A stretch of 64,000 nt of DNA from Chelatococcus albus (GTDB taxonomy: Bacteria; Pseudomonadota; Alphaproteobacteria; Rhizobiales; Beijerinckiaceae). Below the pieces are notes generated by a model that searched no databases, was not told where the DNA came from, and was given only the letters and a program-made list of their open reading frames with translations. The position numbers and the translations under genes were made by a program. Below are positions 7,682 through 16,587 of this stretch, in pieces; the first letter of the stretch is position 1, and the number at the start of each line of letters is the position of its first letter. Location of the stretch: positions 1 to 64,000 of the forward strand of contig NZ_JASJEV010000007.1 of assembly GCF_030067675.1 (NCBI RefSeq), read 5' to 3'.

Positions 7682-9178
7682 ATGTCGAACGAGCAAGCTG
7701 CCGTGCAGAGCCCGGCCAAGGACGACAAGATCCGCTGCGATGCCTGCCCGGTGATGTGCTACATCAAGCAGGGCATGACGGGCGCGTGCGACCGCTATGC
7801 CAACCACGAAGGGGAGCTTGTCCGGGTCGATCCGCACGTCGTCCTCGACCGCACGCTCGCCCAGGGCGGCACGGTCGTGCCCTTCCACCGCACGGGCGAC
7901 TGGGACGGCAAGATCCTGCAGGGGCCGGAGACCTTCGTCACCGCCATCGGCGCCGGCACCACCTACCCGGACTACAAGCCCGCGCCCTTCATCGTCGCCT
8001 CGGAGGTCGACGGCGTCGACATGGTGACGGTCGTCACCGAGGGCATCTTCAGCTACTGCGGCGTGAAGGTGAAGATCGACACCGACCGCCACCTCGGCCC
8101 GGAGCGCGCGCTGGTGCGCGCCCAGGGCGAGCCGGTCGGCCACGTCACCACCGGCGAGTACGGCTCGCAGATGCTCTCCCTCGGCGGCGTGCATCACCTC
8201 ACCGGCGGCTCGAAGAAGGAGGGCCGCATCACCTGCGATACCCTGCTCGATCTGTGCAACGGCAAGGCCGTGGAACTGGCGATCGACGAAGGCGCGAGCG
8301 TCGTCGTGCAGGCGGGCCGGGCGCCGATCGTCAACGGCGTGCCGGAAGAGCGCATGCGCGTCGGCTGCGGCTCGGCCACCATCGGCATGTTCGCCAAGCA
8401 GTGGCACGGCAAGGTGGACGAGGTGGTGGTGGTTGACGACCACATCACCGGCGTCCTCTCCGAGCACCAGGCCGGCAAGCTCCTCGGCGTGCCCGACACG
8501 GGCATCAAGATGAAGGGCCGGCGCTCGACGCCCGGCCGCTACTTCCAGGTGGCGGAGCCCGGCACGGGCTGGGGCGGCACCAACATCTGCGCCCCCCTCT
8601 CCATCCTCGGTGCCTTCGACCCGAAGGAGGCCTGGCCGGGCCTGCGCCTGCTGATGGTGAGCACGACGGGCGAGCACTTCGCCTATTACGAGCTCGACGA
8701 GCGCCTCGTGCCCATGGAGCGGGAGCTGCCGGCGGAGCTGAAGGAATCGGTCGAGCGCATCAAGGAGAACTGCGAGCCGGCACTCTCCACCGTGCTCTTC
8801 ATGGGCGGGGCCGGCGGCTCGCTGCGCGCCGGTGTGACCGAGAACCCGGTGCGCCTCACCCGCTCCGTGAAGGACGCGCTCACCTATGTCACCTGCGGTG
8901 GAGCGCCGGTCTATGTCTGGCCGGGCGGCGGCATCACCTTCATGGTGGACGTGACGCGCGTGCCCGAGAACGCCTTCGGTTACGTGCCGACGCCCGCCCT
9001 CGTCGCCCCCATCGAATTCACCCTGCGGCTTGCCGACTACGCGGCGCTCGGCGGCCACATGGACCATGTGCGGCCGCTTTCCTCGCTCCACGGCGGCGAG
9101 GCGCGCCGGCAGGTGCCGCACCGCTGGGACAACCCCTGGCCCTTCGCCCCCCAGACCGCCCGGAGGTCGCACGGATGA
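7682..9178 (+). CDS. hnr: 6-hydroxynicotinate reductase-like iron-sulfur protein
   Basis: The 498-aa soluble protein carries an N-terminal cluster motif C19-x2-C22-x3-C26-x9-C36, fitting a 4Fe-4S centre, and further conserved Gly-rich segments (for example GCGSATIGM and a WPGGGITF stretch near the C-terminus). I recognise it as the family typified by Eubacterium barkeri 6-hydroxynicotinate reductase, which reduces 6-hydroxynicotinate to 1,4,5,6-tetrahydro-6-oxonicotinate with reduced ferredoxin. The context agrees: hydroxylase upstream, and an enamidase acting on the product, a ferredoxin and a ferredoxin reductase elsewhere in the island. The start ATG lies 1 base after the preceding stop. 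Family assignment is from memory of the sequence class and context, not a search. Confidence 0.72.
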   Translation: MSNEQAAVQSPAKDDKIRCDACPVMCYIKQGMTGACDRYANHEGELVRVDPHVVLDRTLAQGGTVVPFHRTGDWDGKILQGPETFVTAIGAGTTYPDYKPAPFIVASEVDGVDMVTVVTEGIFSYCGVKVKIDTDRHLGPERALVRAQGEPVGHVTTGEYGSQMLSLGGVHHLTGGSKKEGRITCDTLLDLCNGKAVELAIDEGASVVVQAGRAPIVNGVPEERMRVGCGSATIGMFAKQWHGKVDEVVVVDDHITGVLSEHQAGKLLGVPDTGIKMKGRRSTPGRYFQVAEPGTGWGGTNICAPLSILGAFDPKEAWPGLRLLMVSTTGEHFAYYELDERLVPMERELPAELKESVERIKENCEPALSTVLFMGGAGGSLRAGVTENPVRLTRSVKDALTYVTCGGAPVYVWPGGGITFMVDVTRVPENAFGYVPTPALVAPIEFTLRLADYAALGGHMDHVRPLSSLHGGEARRQVPHRWDNPWPFAPQTARRSHG

Positions 9179-9239
9179 CCCGCGGCGCCGCGAGGTTCGG
9201 ACGCGTTGCCCCGGCCGGTGCCTCCGCGAGGCGTCGGCC

Positions 9240-10295
9240 ATGAAGCGCGCGCCGCAAGCCGCCCTCCTGCCCGACGGGCGCCGCCTGCATCTGCAGGACG
9301 GGCCGATCGACCTCGTCATCGAGGCCTTCGGCGCGGGCGAGGCCGTCAAGGCGGCCTATGCGGCGGCGGCGCGGCGCTTCACGGGCATGCTTGACGAACT
9401 GTGCGGCGAGCTCGCCCTCCTGCGCGCTCCGGCGCGGCCCGGCCCCTCACCCCTCGCGGGGCCGGTGGCCCGGCGCATGCACGCGGCGGTCGCCCCCTTC
9501 GCCGCGGAGACCTTCATCACGCCGATGGCGGCGGTGGCGGGCGCGGTGGCCGAGGAGATCCTCGCCGCCATGACAGCCGCGGCGCCCCTGGCCAAGGCCT
9601 ATGTCAACAACGGCGGCGACATCGCGCTTCATCTCGCGGCGGGCGAGGGCTTCACGGTGGGCCTCGTCGACCGGCCGGACCGGCCAAGCCTCTTCGGTCG
9701 CACGCGGATCGCCGCGGCGGACGGCATCCGTGGCATCGCCACGAGCGGCCGGCACGGGCGCTCCTTCTCCCTCGGCATCGCCGACGCCGTCACGGTGCTC
9801 GCCCGCACGGCGGCCGAGGCGGACGCGGCGGCGACCGTGATCGCCAATGCCGTCGACCTGCCCGGCCACCCGGCGGTGACGCGCCTGCCGGCGCGCGACC
9901 TGCAGCCCGACAGCGACCTCGGCGACCGGCCGGTGACGCGCGCCGTCGCGGCGCTCACGCCGGCGGAGATCGAGAAGGCGCTCGCGCGCGGCCTCGCCGC
10001 CGCCGAACGGCTCGTCGGCACCGGCCTCGTCGCCGCGGCGGCGCTGCACCTCTCGGGCGAGACGTGGGTGACGGGATGCGAGGCAGGCCGTGTCATCCCG
10101 TTCCCGAGCACAGCGAGGAGCCCCGGCGCCGGAAACGATGCGCGTCAACCGGACAGCGCGACGTGCGTCGAGCCCGGTCGTCGGCCGGAACCGGTTCTGA
10201 CTCCCGGACAGCGACTTCGCCGCCTGCGGGATGACGGGGGCCGGCGGTCGCGTCTGGCCCATCATGAGGAACAACAAGGGTCCGTCCATGCCTGA
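9240..10295 (+). CDS. UPF0280 family protein (ApbE-related), C-terminally extended by a repeat
   Basis: Of 351 residues, the first ~284 match the UPF0280 family, a relative of the ApbE FMN transferases; typical stretches are NNGGDIALHLA, the GIATSGRHGRSFSLGIADAV region and AAALHLSGETWV. The function is not established for the family. It follows hnr by 61 bases and precedes the DUF1185 pair. After about residue 284 the frame runs through a copy of the palindromic intergenic repeat (10092-10240), adding ~67 residues of low-complexity Arg/Pro/Ser-rich sequence before a stop that overlaps the next gene by 8 bases. The native C-terminus was probably displaced by the repeat. A role in attaching flavin to the reductase is possible (inference). 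Confidence 0.75.
   Translation: MKRAPQAALLPDGRRLHLQDGPIDLVIEAFGAGEAVKAAYAAAARRFTGMLDELCGELALLRAPARPGPSPLAGPVARRMHAAVAPFAAETFITPMAAVAGAVAEEILAAMTAAAPLAKAYVNNGGDIALHLAAGEGFTVGLVDRPDRPSLFGRTRIAAADGIRGIATSGRHGRSFSLGIADAVTVLARTAAEADAAATVIANAVDLPGHPAVTRLPARDLQPDSDLGDRPVTRAVAALTPAEIEKALARGLAAAERLVGTGLVAAAALHLSGETWVTGCEAGRVIPFPSTARSPGAGNDARQPDSATCVEPGRRPEPVLTPGQRLRRLRDDGGRRSRLAHHEEQQGSVHA
10092..10240 (+). repeat. Dispersed palindromic repeat, copy 3 (inside a gene end)
   Basis: Runs from GTCATCCCG (10092) through CGGAACCGGTTCTGACTCCCG and CCCGGACAGCG to CGGGATGACGGG. It belongs to the family described at 16588. Here it lies within the 3' end of the UPF0280 frame instead of between genes and is translated without a stop. 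Confidence 0.75.
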
Positions 10296-10872
10296 CGTCG
10301 AAGTCCGCAAGCGCCTCGTCACCGTCGAGGAGATCTTTCACGAGGGCGGGCCGGCCGCCGCCGCGCCGCTGAAGCGCGGGGCGGTGCTCGCCGTCGTGCA
10401 CAACCCCTTCGCCGGGCGCTATGTCGAGGACATCGCGGGCTTCATGGAAGATTTGAAGCCGCTCGGCCTCGCCATGGCGACCGACCTCGTCGCCGCCCTC
10501 GGCGGGCGCGCCGGGGCGATCGAGGGCTACGGCAAGGGCGCCATCGTGGGCGCCGCCGGGGAACTGGAGCACGGCGCGCTCTGGCACGTGCCGGGCGGCT
10601 ACGCCATGCGCGAGGTGCTGGGCGGCGCCAAGGCCATCGTGCCCTCGACGAAGAAGGTGGGCGGCCCGGGCACGCGCCTCGACGTGCCGGTGACGCACGT
10701 CAACGCCTCCTACGTGCGCAGCCATTTCGACGCCATGGAGGTGGGCGTGCCCGACGGGCCGAAAGCCGACGAGCTCGTGCTCGTGCTCGTCATGACCACG
10801 GGCGCGCGCGTCCACGCCCGCGTCGGCGGGCTGAAGGCGAGCGAGATCAAGGGAGAGGACGGGCTCAGATGA
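10288..10872 (+). CDS. DUF1185 (amino acid synthesis family) protein 1
   Basis: The 194-aa protein belongs to the family annotated as amino acid synthesis protein (PF06684), whose biochemical role is not known to me. Visible family features are VHNPFAGRYVEDI, a central GKGAIVG...LEHGALWH segment, IVPSTKKVGGPGTRLD and the end VGGLKASEIKGEDGLR. Start ATG 10288 overlaps the end of the extended UPF0280 frame. A second copy of the same length follows with a 4-bp ATGA overlap. Such pairs occur beside hydroxynicotinate reductase genes, which points to a role in handling the ring-opening pathway. Confidence 0.8.
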   Translation: MPDVEVRKRLVTVEEIFHEGGPAAAAPLKRGAVLAVVHNPFAGRYVEDIAGFMEDLKPLGLAMATDLVAALGGRAGAIEGYGKGAIVGAAGELEHGALWHVPGGYAMREVLGGAKAIVPSTKKVGGPGTRLDVPVTHVNASYVRSHFDAMEVGVPDGPKADELVLVLVMTTGARVHARVGGLKASEIKGEDGLR

Positions 10873-11453
10873 AGGCGAGGATCCGCAAGATCGTGACGGT
10901 GGTCGACGAGACGCTGAGCGAGATGGGTCGCCCCGTCGATCCGCCGACGCGCCGCGCCGCGGCGCTTGCGGTGATCGAGAACCCCTTCGCCGGGTGCTAC
11001 GTGGAGGATCTGTCGGAGCTGATCGACGCCGGCGAGGAACTGGGCGGCCTGCTGGCGGCGAAGGCCGTCGCCGCGCTCGGCATCGAGGGTCCGGCGGCCG
11101 AGAGCTACGGCAAGGCCGCGGCAGTCGGCGAGAACGGCGAGCTCGAACATGCGGCCGCCCTCCTCCACCCCAAGATGGGCGCACCGGTGCGCAAGGTGCT
11201 CGGCAAGGGGGCGGCGCTCATACCCTCCTCCAAGAAACGCGGGGGTCCGGGCGTGGTGCTCGACATCCCGCTCGGCCATAAAGATGCGGCCTTCGTGCGC
11301 AGCCATTTCGACGGCATGGAGGTGCGGATCTGTGATGCGCCACGCGCAAACGAGATCGTCGTCGCCGTGGCGGTGACCGACAGTGGCCGGCCGCTGCCGC
11401 GTGTCGGCGGGCTCACGAAGGGCGAGATCAAGGGCGAGGATGGATTGCGCTGA
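10869..11453 (+). CDS. DUF1185 (amino acid synthesis family) protein 2
   Basis: This 194-aa tandem paralogue of the preceding protein has matching blocks ENPFAGCYVEDL, ESYGKAAAVGENGELEHAA, LIPSSKKRGGPGVVLD and the shared end VGGLTKGEIKGEDGLR. Equal length and colinear motifs suggest duplication and a heteromeric complex, or related reactions on two substrates. It overlaps the upstream gene by ATGA and is followed 50 bases later by the transporter binding protein. No catalytic residues can be assigned from sequence. Confidence 0.8.
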   Translation: MKARIRKIVTVVDETLSEMGRPVDPPTRRAAALAVIENPFAGCYVEDLSELIDAGEELGGLLAAKAVAALGIEGPAAESYGKAAAVGENGELEHAAALLHPKMGAPVRKVLGKGAALIPSSKKRGGPGVVLDIPLGHKDAAFVRSHFDGMEVRICDAPRANEIVVAVAVTDSGRPLPRVGGLTKGEIKGEDGLR

Positions 11454-11503
11454 AGCCGAGACCAGAGGGCGGCCGGCGCGATCGCGATGAAAGGGAGAGT
11501 GTC

Positions 11504-12712
11504 ATGAAGGCAGGTTTGCGGGTGTCGGCGGCGCTCGCCGCCTTCGTCGCCGTGGGCGCGGCGACGGCGGCGCGGGCGCAGCAGGGCGAGATCAAGATCG
11601 GCGAGATCAACAGCTATTCCGGCCTGCCGGCCTTCACCGAGCCCTATCGCAAGGGCTGGCAGCTCGCGGTCGACGAGATCAACGCCGCCGGCGGCGTCAA
11701 CGGCAAGAAGCTCGTCGTCGTGTCGAAGGACGACGGCGGCAAGCCGGCCGACGCCGTCACCGCGGCGAACGAGCTCGTCTCGCGCGAGGGCGTGGTGCTG
11801 ATCGCCGGCACCTTCTTCTCCAACATCGGACTTGCGGTCGCCGACTTCGCCAAGCAGAAGAAGGTGTTCTTCATGGCGGCCGAGCCGCTCACCGACGCCA
11901 TGACCTGGTCGCAGGGCAACCGCTACACCTTCCGCCTCCGGCCGTCGAACTACATGCAGGCGGCGATGCTCGCCGAGGAGGCGGCGAAGCTGCCGGCGAA
12001 GAAATGGGCCACGATCGCGCCCAACTACGAATACGGCCAGTCGGCGGTCGCCATCTTCAAGCAGCTCCTCTCCGCCAAGCGCCCCGACATCGAGTGGGTG
12101 AGCGAGCAGTGGCCGCCGCAAGGCAAGATCGATGCCGGCGCCGTGGCGCAGGCGATCGCCGCGGCCAAGCCCGAGGCGATCCTCAACGTCACCTTCGGCC
12201 CCGACCTCGTGAAGCTCGTGCGCGAGGGCAACACGCGCGGCCTCTTCAAGGACCGCGCCGTGGTGAGCTTCCTCACCGGCGAGCCTGAATATCTCGATCC
12301 CCTGAAGGACGAGACGCCGGAGGGCTGGATCGTCACCGGCTACCCGTGGGAGGCGATCAAGACGCCGGAGCACGACGCCTTCTTCAAGGCCTACCGCGCC
12401 AAGTACTCCGACTATCCGCGCCTCGGCTCGGTCGTCGGCTACGCCACCATGAAGGCGGTCGCCGCCATTCTCGCCAAGGCCGGCTCCACCGACACGGAAA
12501 AGCTCGTGGAGGCGGGCGAGGGCATCGAACTCTCCTCGCCCTTCGGCCCCATGTCCTTCCGCAAGATCGATCACCAGTCGACGCTCGGTGCCTATGTCGG
12601 CAGGACGGCGGTCAGGGGCGGGCGCGGCGTCATGGTGGACTTCGAGTATCGCGACGGCGCCAAGTACCTGCCGAGCGACGACGAGGTGCGGAAGATGCGT
12701 CCGCAGAGCTGA
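11504..12712 (+). CDS. Liv-type ABC transporter substrate-binding protein
   Basis: The 402-aa periplasmic protein has a signal peptide cleaved near ATAARA-Q (residues ~22-27) and the two-lobed Peripla_BP_6 fold of LivK-like proteins (GEIKIGEINSYSGLPAF, DDGGKPADAV). It would deliver substrate to the LivHM-LivG-LivF transporter encoded next. Its place inside the presumed nicotinate cluster suggests uptake of nicotinate or a related carboxylate, not of a branched-chain amino acid (inference). GGGAGAGTGTC precedes the ATG. It is separated from the permease by two repeat copies. Confidence 0.88.
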   Translation: MKAGLRVSAALAAFVAVGAATAARAQQGEIKIGEINSYSGLPAFTEPYRKGWQLAVDEINAAGGVNGKKLVVVSKDDGGKPADAVTAANELVSREGVVLIAGTFFSNIGLAVADFAKQKKVFFMAAEPLTDAMTWSQGNRYTFRLRPSNYMQAAMLAEEAAKLPAKKWATIAPNYEYGQSAVAIFKQLLSAKRPDIEWVSEQWPPQGKIDAGAVAQAIAAAKPEAILNVTFGPDLVKLVREGNTRGLFKDRAVVSFLTGEPEYLDPLKDETPEGWIVTGYPWEAIKTPEHDAFFKAYRAKYSDYPRLGSVVGYATMKAVAAILAKAGSTDTEKLVEAGEGIELSSPFGPMSFRKIDHQSTLGAYVGRTAVRGGRGVMVDFEYRDGAKYLPSDDEVRKMRPQS

Positions 12713-12740
12713 GACGAGGCGCGTCCGGCAAGCACCGACC

Positions 12741-12888
12741 GTCATCCCGGGGCACGCCGCAGGCGTGAGCCCCGGGATCCAGAAGCGAGGCGGGCAGTCC
12801 GGAAGGCGCGGCATGCGTCGGGCCTCATCCCCGACCGGAATCGGTTCCGGCTCCCGGACAGCGGCATCGCCGCTTCCGGGATGACAGG
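12741..12888 (+). repeat. Dispersed palindromic repeat, copy 4
   Basis: A nearly complete member of the family at 16588: GTCATCCCGGGGCACGCCGC at the left, GACCGGAATCGGTTCCGG inside, CCCGGACAGCGG...CGCTTCCGGGATGACAGGG at the right. The ends pair with each other. With copy 5 it occupies the ~400-base gap between the binding protein and the permease; I see no gene there. Confidence 0.8.
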
Positions 12889-12971
12889 GAGCGGACCGGG
12901 TGAGGGACAGTGACCTCTCCCGTTCCTCATGCCCCCGCCCTGCGGGGGTGACACGGGGGTGAAGTTCGAGT

Positions 12972-13033
12972 GTCATTCCGGGGCGGTGTGCCGTCCCGGG
13001 AGCCGGAGCCGATGCGAGCGGCCGCCCGAGGCG
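12972..13033 (+). repeat. Dispersed palindromic repeat, copy 5 (left part only)
   Basis: GTCATTCCGGGGCGGTG and CCCGGGAGCCGGAGCCGATGCG match the left half of the family at 16588; the right half is absent before the permease start. Confidence 0.55.
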
Positions 13034-13116
13034 CGGGGCGGCCCCGCCCCCCGCGGGCATCGGGGCCGGCACGGCAGAGCGGCGATCGGCGTCGAAACGC
13101 AGGAAGGCTAGAGTCC

Positions 13117-15006
13117 GTGGAATTCCTCGTCGTCCAGTTCCTCACCGGGCTTGCGAGCGCAGCGTCGCTGTTCCTCGTCGCCTCCGGCCTGTCGATCATC
13201 TTCGGCGTGACGCGGATCGTGAACTTCGCGCACGGCGCCTTCTACATGCTCGGCGCCTATCTCGCCTACACGCTCACCGAGCGGCTCGAGGGGGCCTTCG
13301 GCTTCTGGGGCGGGCTCGTCCTCGCCGGGCTCGCGGTGGCGGCGCTCGGCGCCCTGCTCGAAATCGTGCTCCTGCGCCGCATCTACCGCGCGCCGGAGCT
13401 CTTCCAGCTCCTCGCCACCTTCGGCGTGACGCTGATGGTGCAGGACCTCGTGGTCGTCATCTGGGGGCCGGAGGATCTCGTCGGCCGCCGGGCGCCGGGC
13501 CTGCGCGGGGCGGTGGAGGTCTTCGGCCAGATGGTGCCGAGCTACGACCTCTTCCTCATCGCCCTCGGCCCGGTCGTGCTCGGCCTGCTCTGGCTCGTCT
13601 TCAAGCGCACGCGCTGGGGCGTCCTGGTACGCGCAGCAACCCAGGACCGCGACATGGTGGCGGCGCTCGGCGTCAACCAGAAATGGCTGTTCACCAGCGT
13701 CTTCGCGCTCGGCGTCTTCCTCGCCGGGCTCGGTGGGGCGCTGCAGATCCCGCGCGACGCGGTGAGCCACGCCATGGACCTGCGCGTCATCGTCGAGGTC
13801 TTCGTCGTCGTCGTCATCGGCGGGCTCGGCAGCGTCTTCGGCGCCTTCGTCGCCGCCATCGTCGTGTCCGAACTCAACGCCTTCGGCATCCTCGTCATGC
13901 CGAAGATTTCGCTCGTCCTCGTCTTCCTCGTCATGGCGGCCGTGCTCGTGGTGCGGCCGTGGGGCCTCTTCGGCAAGCCCGAGGGCCCGGCGCGCCAAGC
14001 GCCGGGGGTGAGCATCCGCCCGTGGCGACCGTTCTCGCCGGGCGAGCGGATCGCGGTTGCGGCGGGCGTCGCGCTCGCCGCCCTCCTGCCGCTCGTCGCG
14101 GGTGACTATGCCCTCACGGTGGGGTCGGAGATCATCATCTTCGCGCTCTTTGCCGCGAGCCTGCATTTCCTCATGACGGTGGGTGGCCTTGCCTCCTTCG
14201 GCCATGCCGCCTATTTCGGCCTCGGCGCCTATGGCGCGGCCTTCGCCGCCAAGGCGGCGGGCCTGCCGATGGAGGCGGCGCTCCTCGCCGGGCCGCTCCT
14301 CGGCCTCGCCGGGGCGGCGCTCTTCGGCTGGTTCTGCGTGCGGCTGTCGGGCGTCTATTTCGCCATGCTCACCCTCGCCTTCGCGCAGATCACCTGGTCG
14401 GTCGCCTTCCAGTGGGTGGAGGTGACGGGGGGCGACAACGGCATCCTCGGCGTCTGGCCCTCGCCCTGGGCGGCGGGCCCGCGCGGCTTCTACTGGCTGG
14501 CGCTCGCCGTCTCGGCGGCCGGCATCGCGGCGCTCAGGGTGCTCGTCTTCTCGCCCTTCGGCTACGGCCTGCGCGCCACGCGCGATTCCGTCCTGCGTGC
14601 GGAGGCGATCGGCATCGACCGCGGGCGCGTGCAATGGACGGCCTTCGTGATCGCCGGCACCTTCGCGGGCGTCGCAGGGGCGCTCTTCGCCTTCCTCAAG
14701 GGCAGCGTCTTCCCCGAGAACCTCGCCATCCCGACCTCGGTCGACGGCCTCGTCATGGTGCTCCTCGGCGGCATCGAGACGGTGTCGGGCGCGGTCGTCG
14801 GCGCCCTCGTCTACAAGGCGCTCGCCATCTGGCTCATGAGCCAGACCGAACTGTCGAAGCTCGTGCTCGGCGCCGTCATCGTGGTGCTCGTCGTCGCCTT
14901 CCCCAAGGGCATCGTCGGCTCCGTCGAGGAGCTGCGCGCCCGGCGCAACCGCTCCGAGCCGAACGGCGCCGCCTTCGGCGCCGCCAAGATGGAGGCCGCG
15001 GAATGA
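13117..15006 (+). CDS. Fused LivH-LivM ABC permease
   Basis: The 629-aa integral membrane protein joins a LivH-like half (1-~290, with FGVTRIVNFAHGAFYMLGAY) and a LivM-like half (~310-600, with GGLASFGHAAYFGLGAYG). Each half carries the EAA-type cytoplasmic loop that docks the ATPases. It forms the membrane channel for the binding protein upstream. The start is GTG 13117 with AGGAAGG ahead; no ATG fits the hydrophobic N-terminus. It overlaps livG by ATGA. Fused permeases of this family are common in Alphaproteobacteria. Confidence 0.88.
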   Translation: MEFLVVQFLTGLASAASLFLVASGLSIIFGVTRIVNFAHGAFYMLGAYLAYTLTERLEGAFGFWGGLVLAGLAVAALGALLEIVLLRRIYRAPELFQLLATFGVTLMVQDLVVVIWGPEDLVGRRAPGLRGAVEVFGQMVPSYDLFLIALGPVVLGLLWLVFKRTRWGVLVRAATQDRDMVAALGVNQKWLFTSVFALGVFLAGLGGALQIPRDAVSHAMDLRVIVEVFVVVVIGGLGSVFGAFVAAIVVSELNAFGILVMPKISLVLVFLVMAAVLVVRPWGLFGKPEGPARQAPGVSIRPWRPFSPGERIAVAAGVALAALLPLVAGDYALTVGSEIIIFALFAASLHFLMTVGGLASFGHAAYFGLGAYGAAFAAKAAGLPMEAALLAGPLLGLAGAALFGWFCVRLSGVYFAMLTLAFAQITWSVAFQWVEVTGGDNGILGVWPSPWAAGPRGFYWLALAVSAAGIAALRVLVFSPFGYGLRATRDSVLRAEAIGIDRGRVQWTAFVIAGTFAGVAGALFAFLKGSVFPENLAIPTSVDGLVMVLLGGIETVSGAVVGALVYKALAIWLMSQTELSKLVLGAVIVVLVVAFPKGIVGSVEELRARRNRSEPNGAAFGAAKMEAAE

Positions 15007-15785
15007 CCAGGCTCCTCGAGGTCCAGGGCCTCGCCAAGTCCTACGGCGGCGTGCACGCGGTGCGCGGCGTCTCCTTCGGCCTCGCGGCGGGCGAGATCCT
15101 CGCCCTCATCGGCCCGAACGGCGCCGGCAAGAGCACGTGCTTCAACATGCTCAACGGCCAGATCAGGCCGGACACGGGCACGATCCGCCTCGAGGGGCGC
15201 GATACGACGGGGATGCGCCCGCGCGCCGTCTGGCGGCTCGGGGTCGGCCGCACCTTCCAGATCACGGCGACCTTCGCCTCCATGACGGTGCGCGAGAACG
15301 TGCAGGTGGCCCTCCTCTCGCACGCGCACCAGCTCTCCGTCTTCCACCGCTTCGCCGGCCGCTCCCATGCAGGGGAGGCCGAGGCGCTGCTCGATCTCGT
15401 GGGCATGCGCGCCGACGCCGAGCGGCCCTGCGGCGAGCTCGCCTACGGCGACCTGAAGCGCCTCGAACTCGCCATCGCCCTCGCCAACCGGCCGAAGCTC
15501 CTCCTCATGGACGAGCCGACGGCCGGCATGGCCCCGAAGGAGCGCGTGGAGCTGATGCGCCTCACCGCCGCGATCGCGCGCGAGCAGAGGATCGGCGTGC
15601 TCTTCACCGAGCACGACATGGACGTGGTGTTCGAGCACGCCGACCGCGTCATGGTGCTCAACCGCGGCCAGCTCATCGCCGAGGGCTCGCCCGAGGCAGT
15701 GCGCCGCGACGCGCAGGTGCGCGCCATCTACCTCGGCGAGGGCCTCGTCTACGACGCCCGCCATCGCGAAGGGAGAGCCGCATGA
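15003..15785 (+). CDS. Liv-type ABC transporter ATP-binding protein (LivG)
   Basis: The 260-aa ATPase has Walker A GPNGAGKST, Walker B LLLMDEPTAGM and the C-terminal BCA_ABC_TP-type extension (IYLGEGLVYDAR). The signature loop reads LAYGDLKRLELA where LSGGQ-like motifs usually stand, as is common in LivG proteins. It pairs with LivF to drive the permease from the cytoplasmic side. It overlaps the genes on both sides by 4 bases, so the operon is tightly coupled. Confidence 0.9.
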   Translation: MTRLLEVQGLAKSYGGVHAVRGVSFGLAAGEILALIGPNGAGKSTCFNMLNGQIRPDTGTIRLEGRDTTGMRPRAVWRLGVGRTFQITATFASMTVRENVQVALLSHAHQLSVFHRFAGRSHAGEAEALLDLVGMRADAERPCGELAYGDLKRLELAIALANRPKLLLMDEPTAGMAPKERVELMRLTAAIAREQRIGVLFTEHDMDVVFEHADRVMVLNRGQLIAEGSPEAVRRDAQVRAIYLGEGLVYDARHREGRAA

Positions 15786-16516
15786 CGACCGGCGCGACGA
15801 CGACAACCGGCATGAAGCTCTCCGTCTCCGGCCTCAACAGCTATTACGGCCCGGCCCACATCCTCTTCGACGTCGGCCTCGAGGTCGGCGCGGGCGAGGT
15901 CGTTGCCCTCCTCGGCCGCAACGGCGCCGGCAAGTCTACCACCTTCCGCTCGATCGTCGGGCTGGTGGCGGAGCGGCGCGGGCGCATCCTCTTCGAGGGG
16001 GAGGACGTCTCGGCCCTCCCGACGCACGAGATCGTGCGCCGGGGCCTGGGCTACGTGCCGGAAGACCGGCGCATCTTCACCGAGCTCACGGTGGAGGAGA
16101 ACTTCCTCGTCGGCCGCCAGCCGCCGCGCGCCGGCGCCCCGACCTGGACGCCGGAGAAGCTCTACGCCCTCTTCCCCAATCTCGGCGAGATGCGCTCCCG
16201 CCTCGGCGGGCGCATGAGCGGCGGCGAGCAGCAGATGCTCACCATCGGCCGCACGCTCATGGGCAATCCCTCCCTCGTGCTCCTCGACGAGCCGTCGGAG
16301 GGGCTGGCGCCCAAGATCGTCGAGCAGATGGCCGACGCCATCCTCGCCATGAAGCGCGAGGGGCTCAGCATCGTGCTCTCCGAGCAGAACCTGCATTTCG
16401 CCAGACTCATCTCGGACCGCGCCTATATCATCGAGAAGGGCCGCATCCGCTTTTCCGGCAGCATGGCCGAGCTCGAGGCGAATCCGGAGGTGCGCGACGC
16501 CTATCTCGCCGTGTGA
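15782..16516 (+). CDS. Liv-type ABC transporter ATP-binding protein (LivF)
   Basis: The 244-aa ATPase has Walker A GRNGAGKST, signature MSGGEQQ and Walker B LVLLDEPSEGLAP. Its LNSYYGPAHILFDV start is typical of LivF. The first ten residues are Thr-rich; an internal Met at residue 11 is an alternative start. It is the last gene of the operon that begins at 4067 or, if the repeats separate transcripts, of the transporter unit. Confidence 0.9.
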   Translation: MTTGATTTTGMKLSVSGLNSYYGPAHILFDVGLEVGAGEVVALLGRNGAGKSTTFRSIVGLVAERRGRILFEGEDVSALPTHEIVRRGLGYVPEDRRIFTELTVEENFLVGRQPPRAGAPTWTPEKLYALFPNLGEMRSRLGGRMSGGEQQMLTIGRTLMGNPSLVLLDEPSEGLAPKIVEQMADAILAMKREGLSIVLSEQNLHFARLISDRAYIIEKGRIRFSGSMAELEANPEVRDAYLAV

Positions 16517-16587
16517 GCGGTATGATAAGGGGGTACGGGGTACGGGGGAGCGAGGAACTCCCCTTGCCCTTTCCCGGGTGACGTGGA

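Noticed and set aside
4834-7728. 964-codon open frame on the minus strand
   Set aside because: Shadow of the molybdenum hydroxylase; the plus-strand product has complete cofactor motifs.
10572-10590. TGGCACGTGCCGGGC as a second sigma-54 promoter
   Set aside because: The -12 half lacks TTGC and the site is inside the DUF1185 coding sequence.
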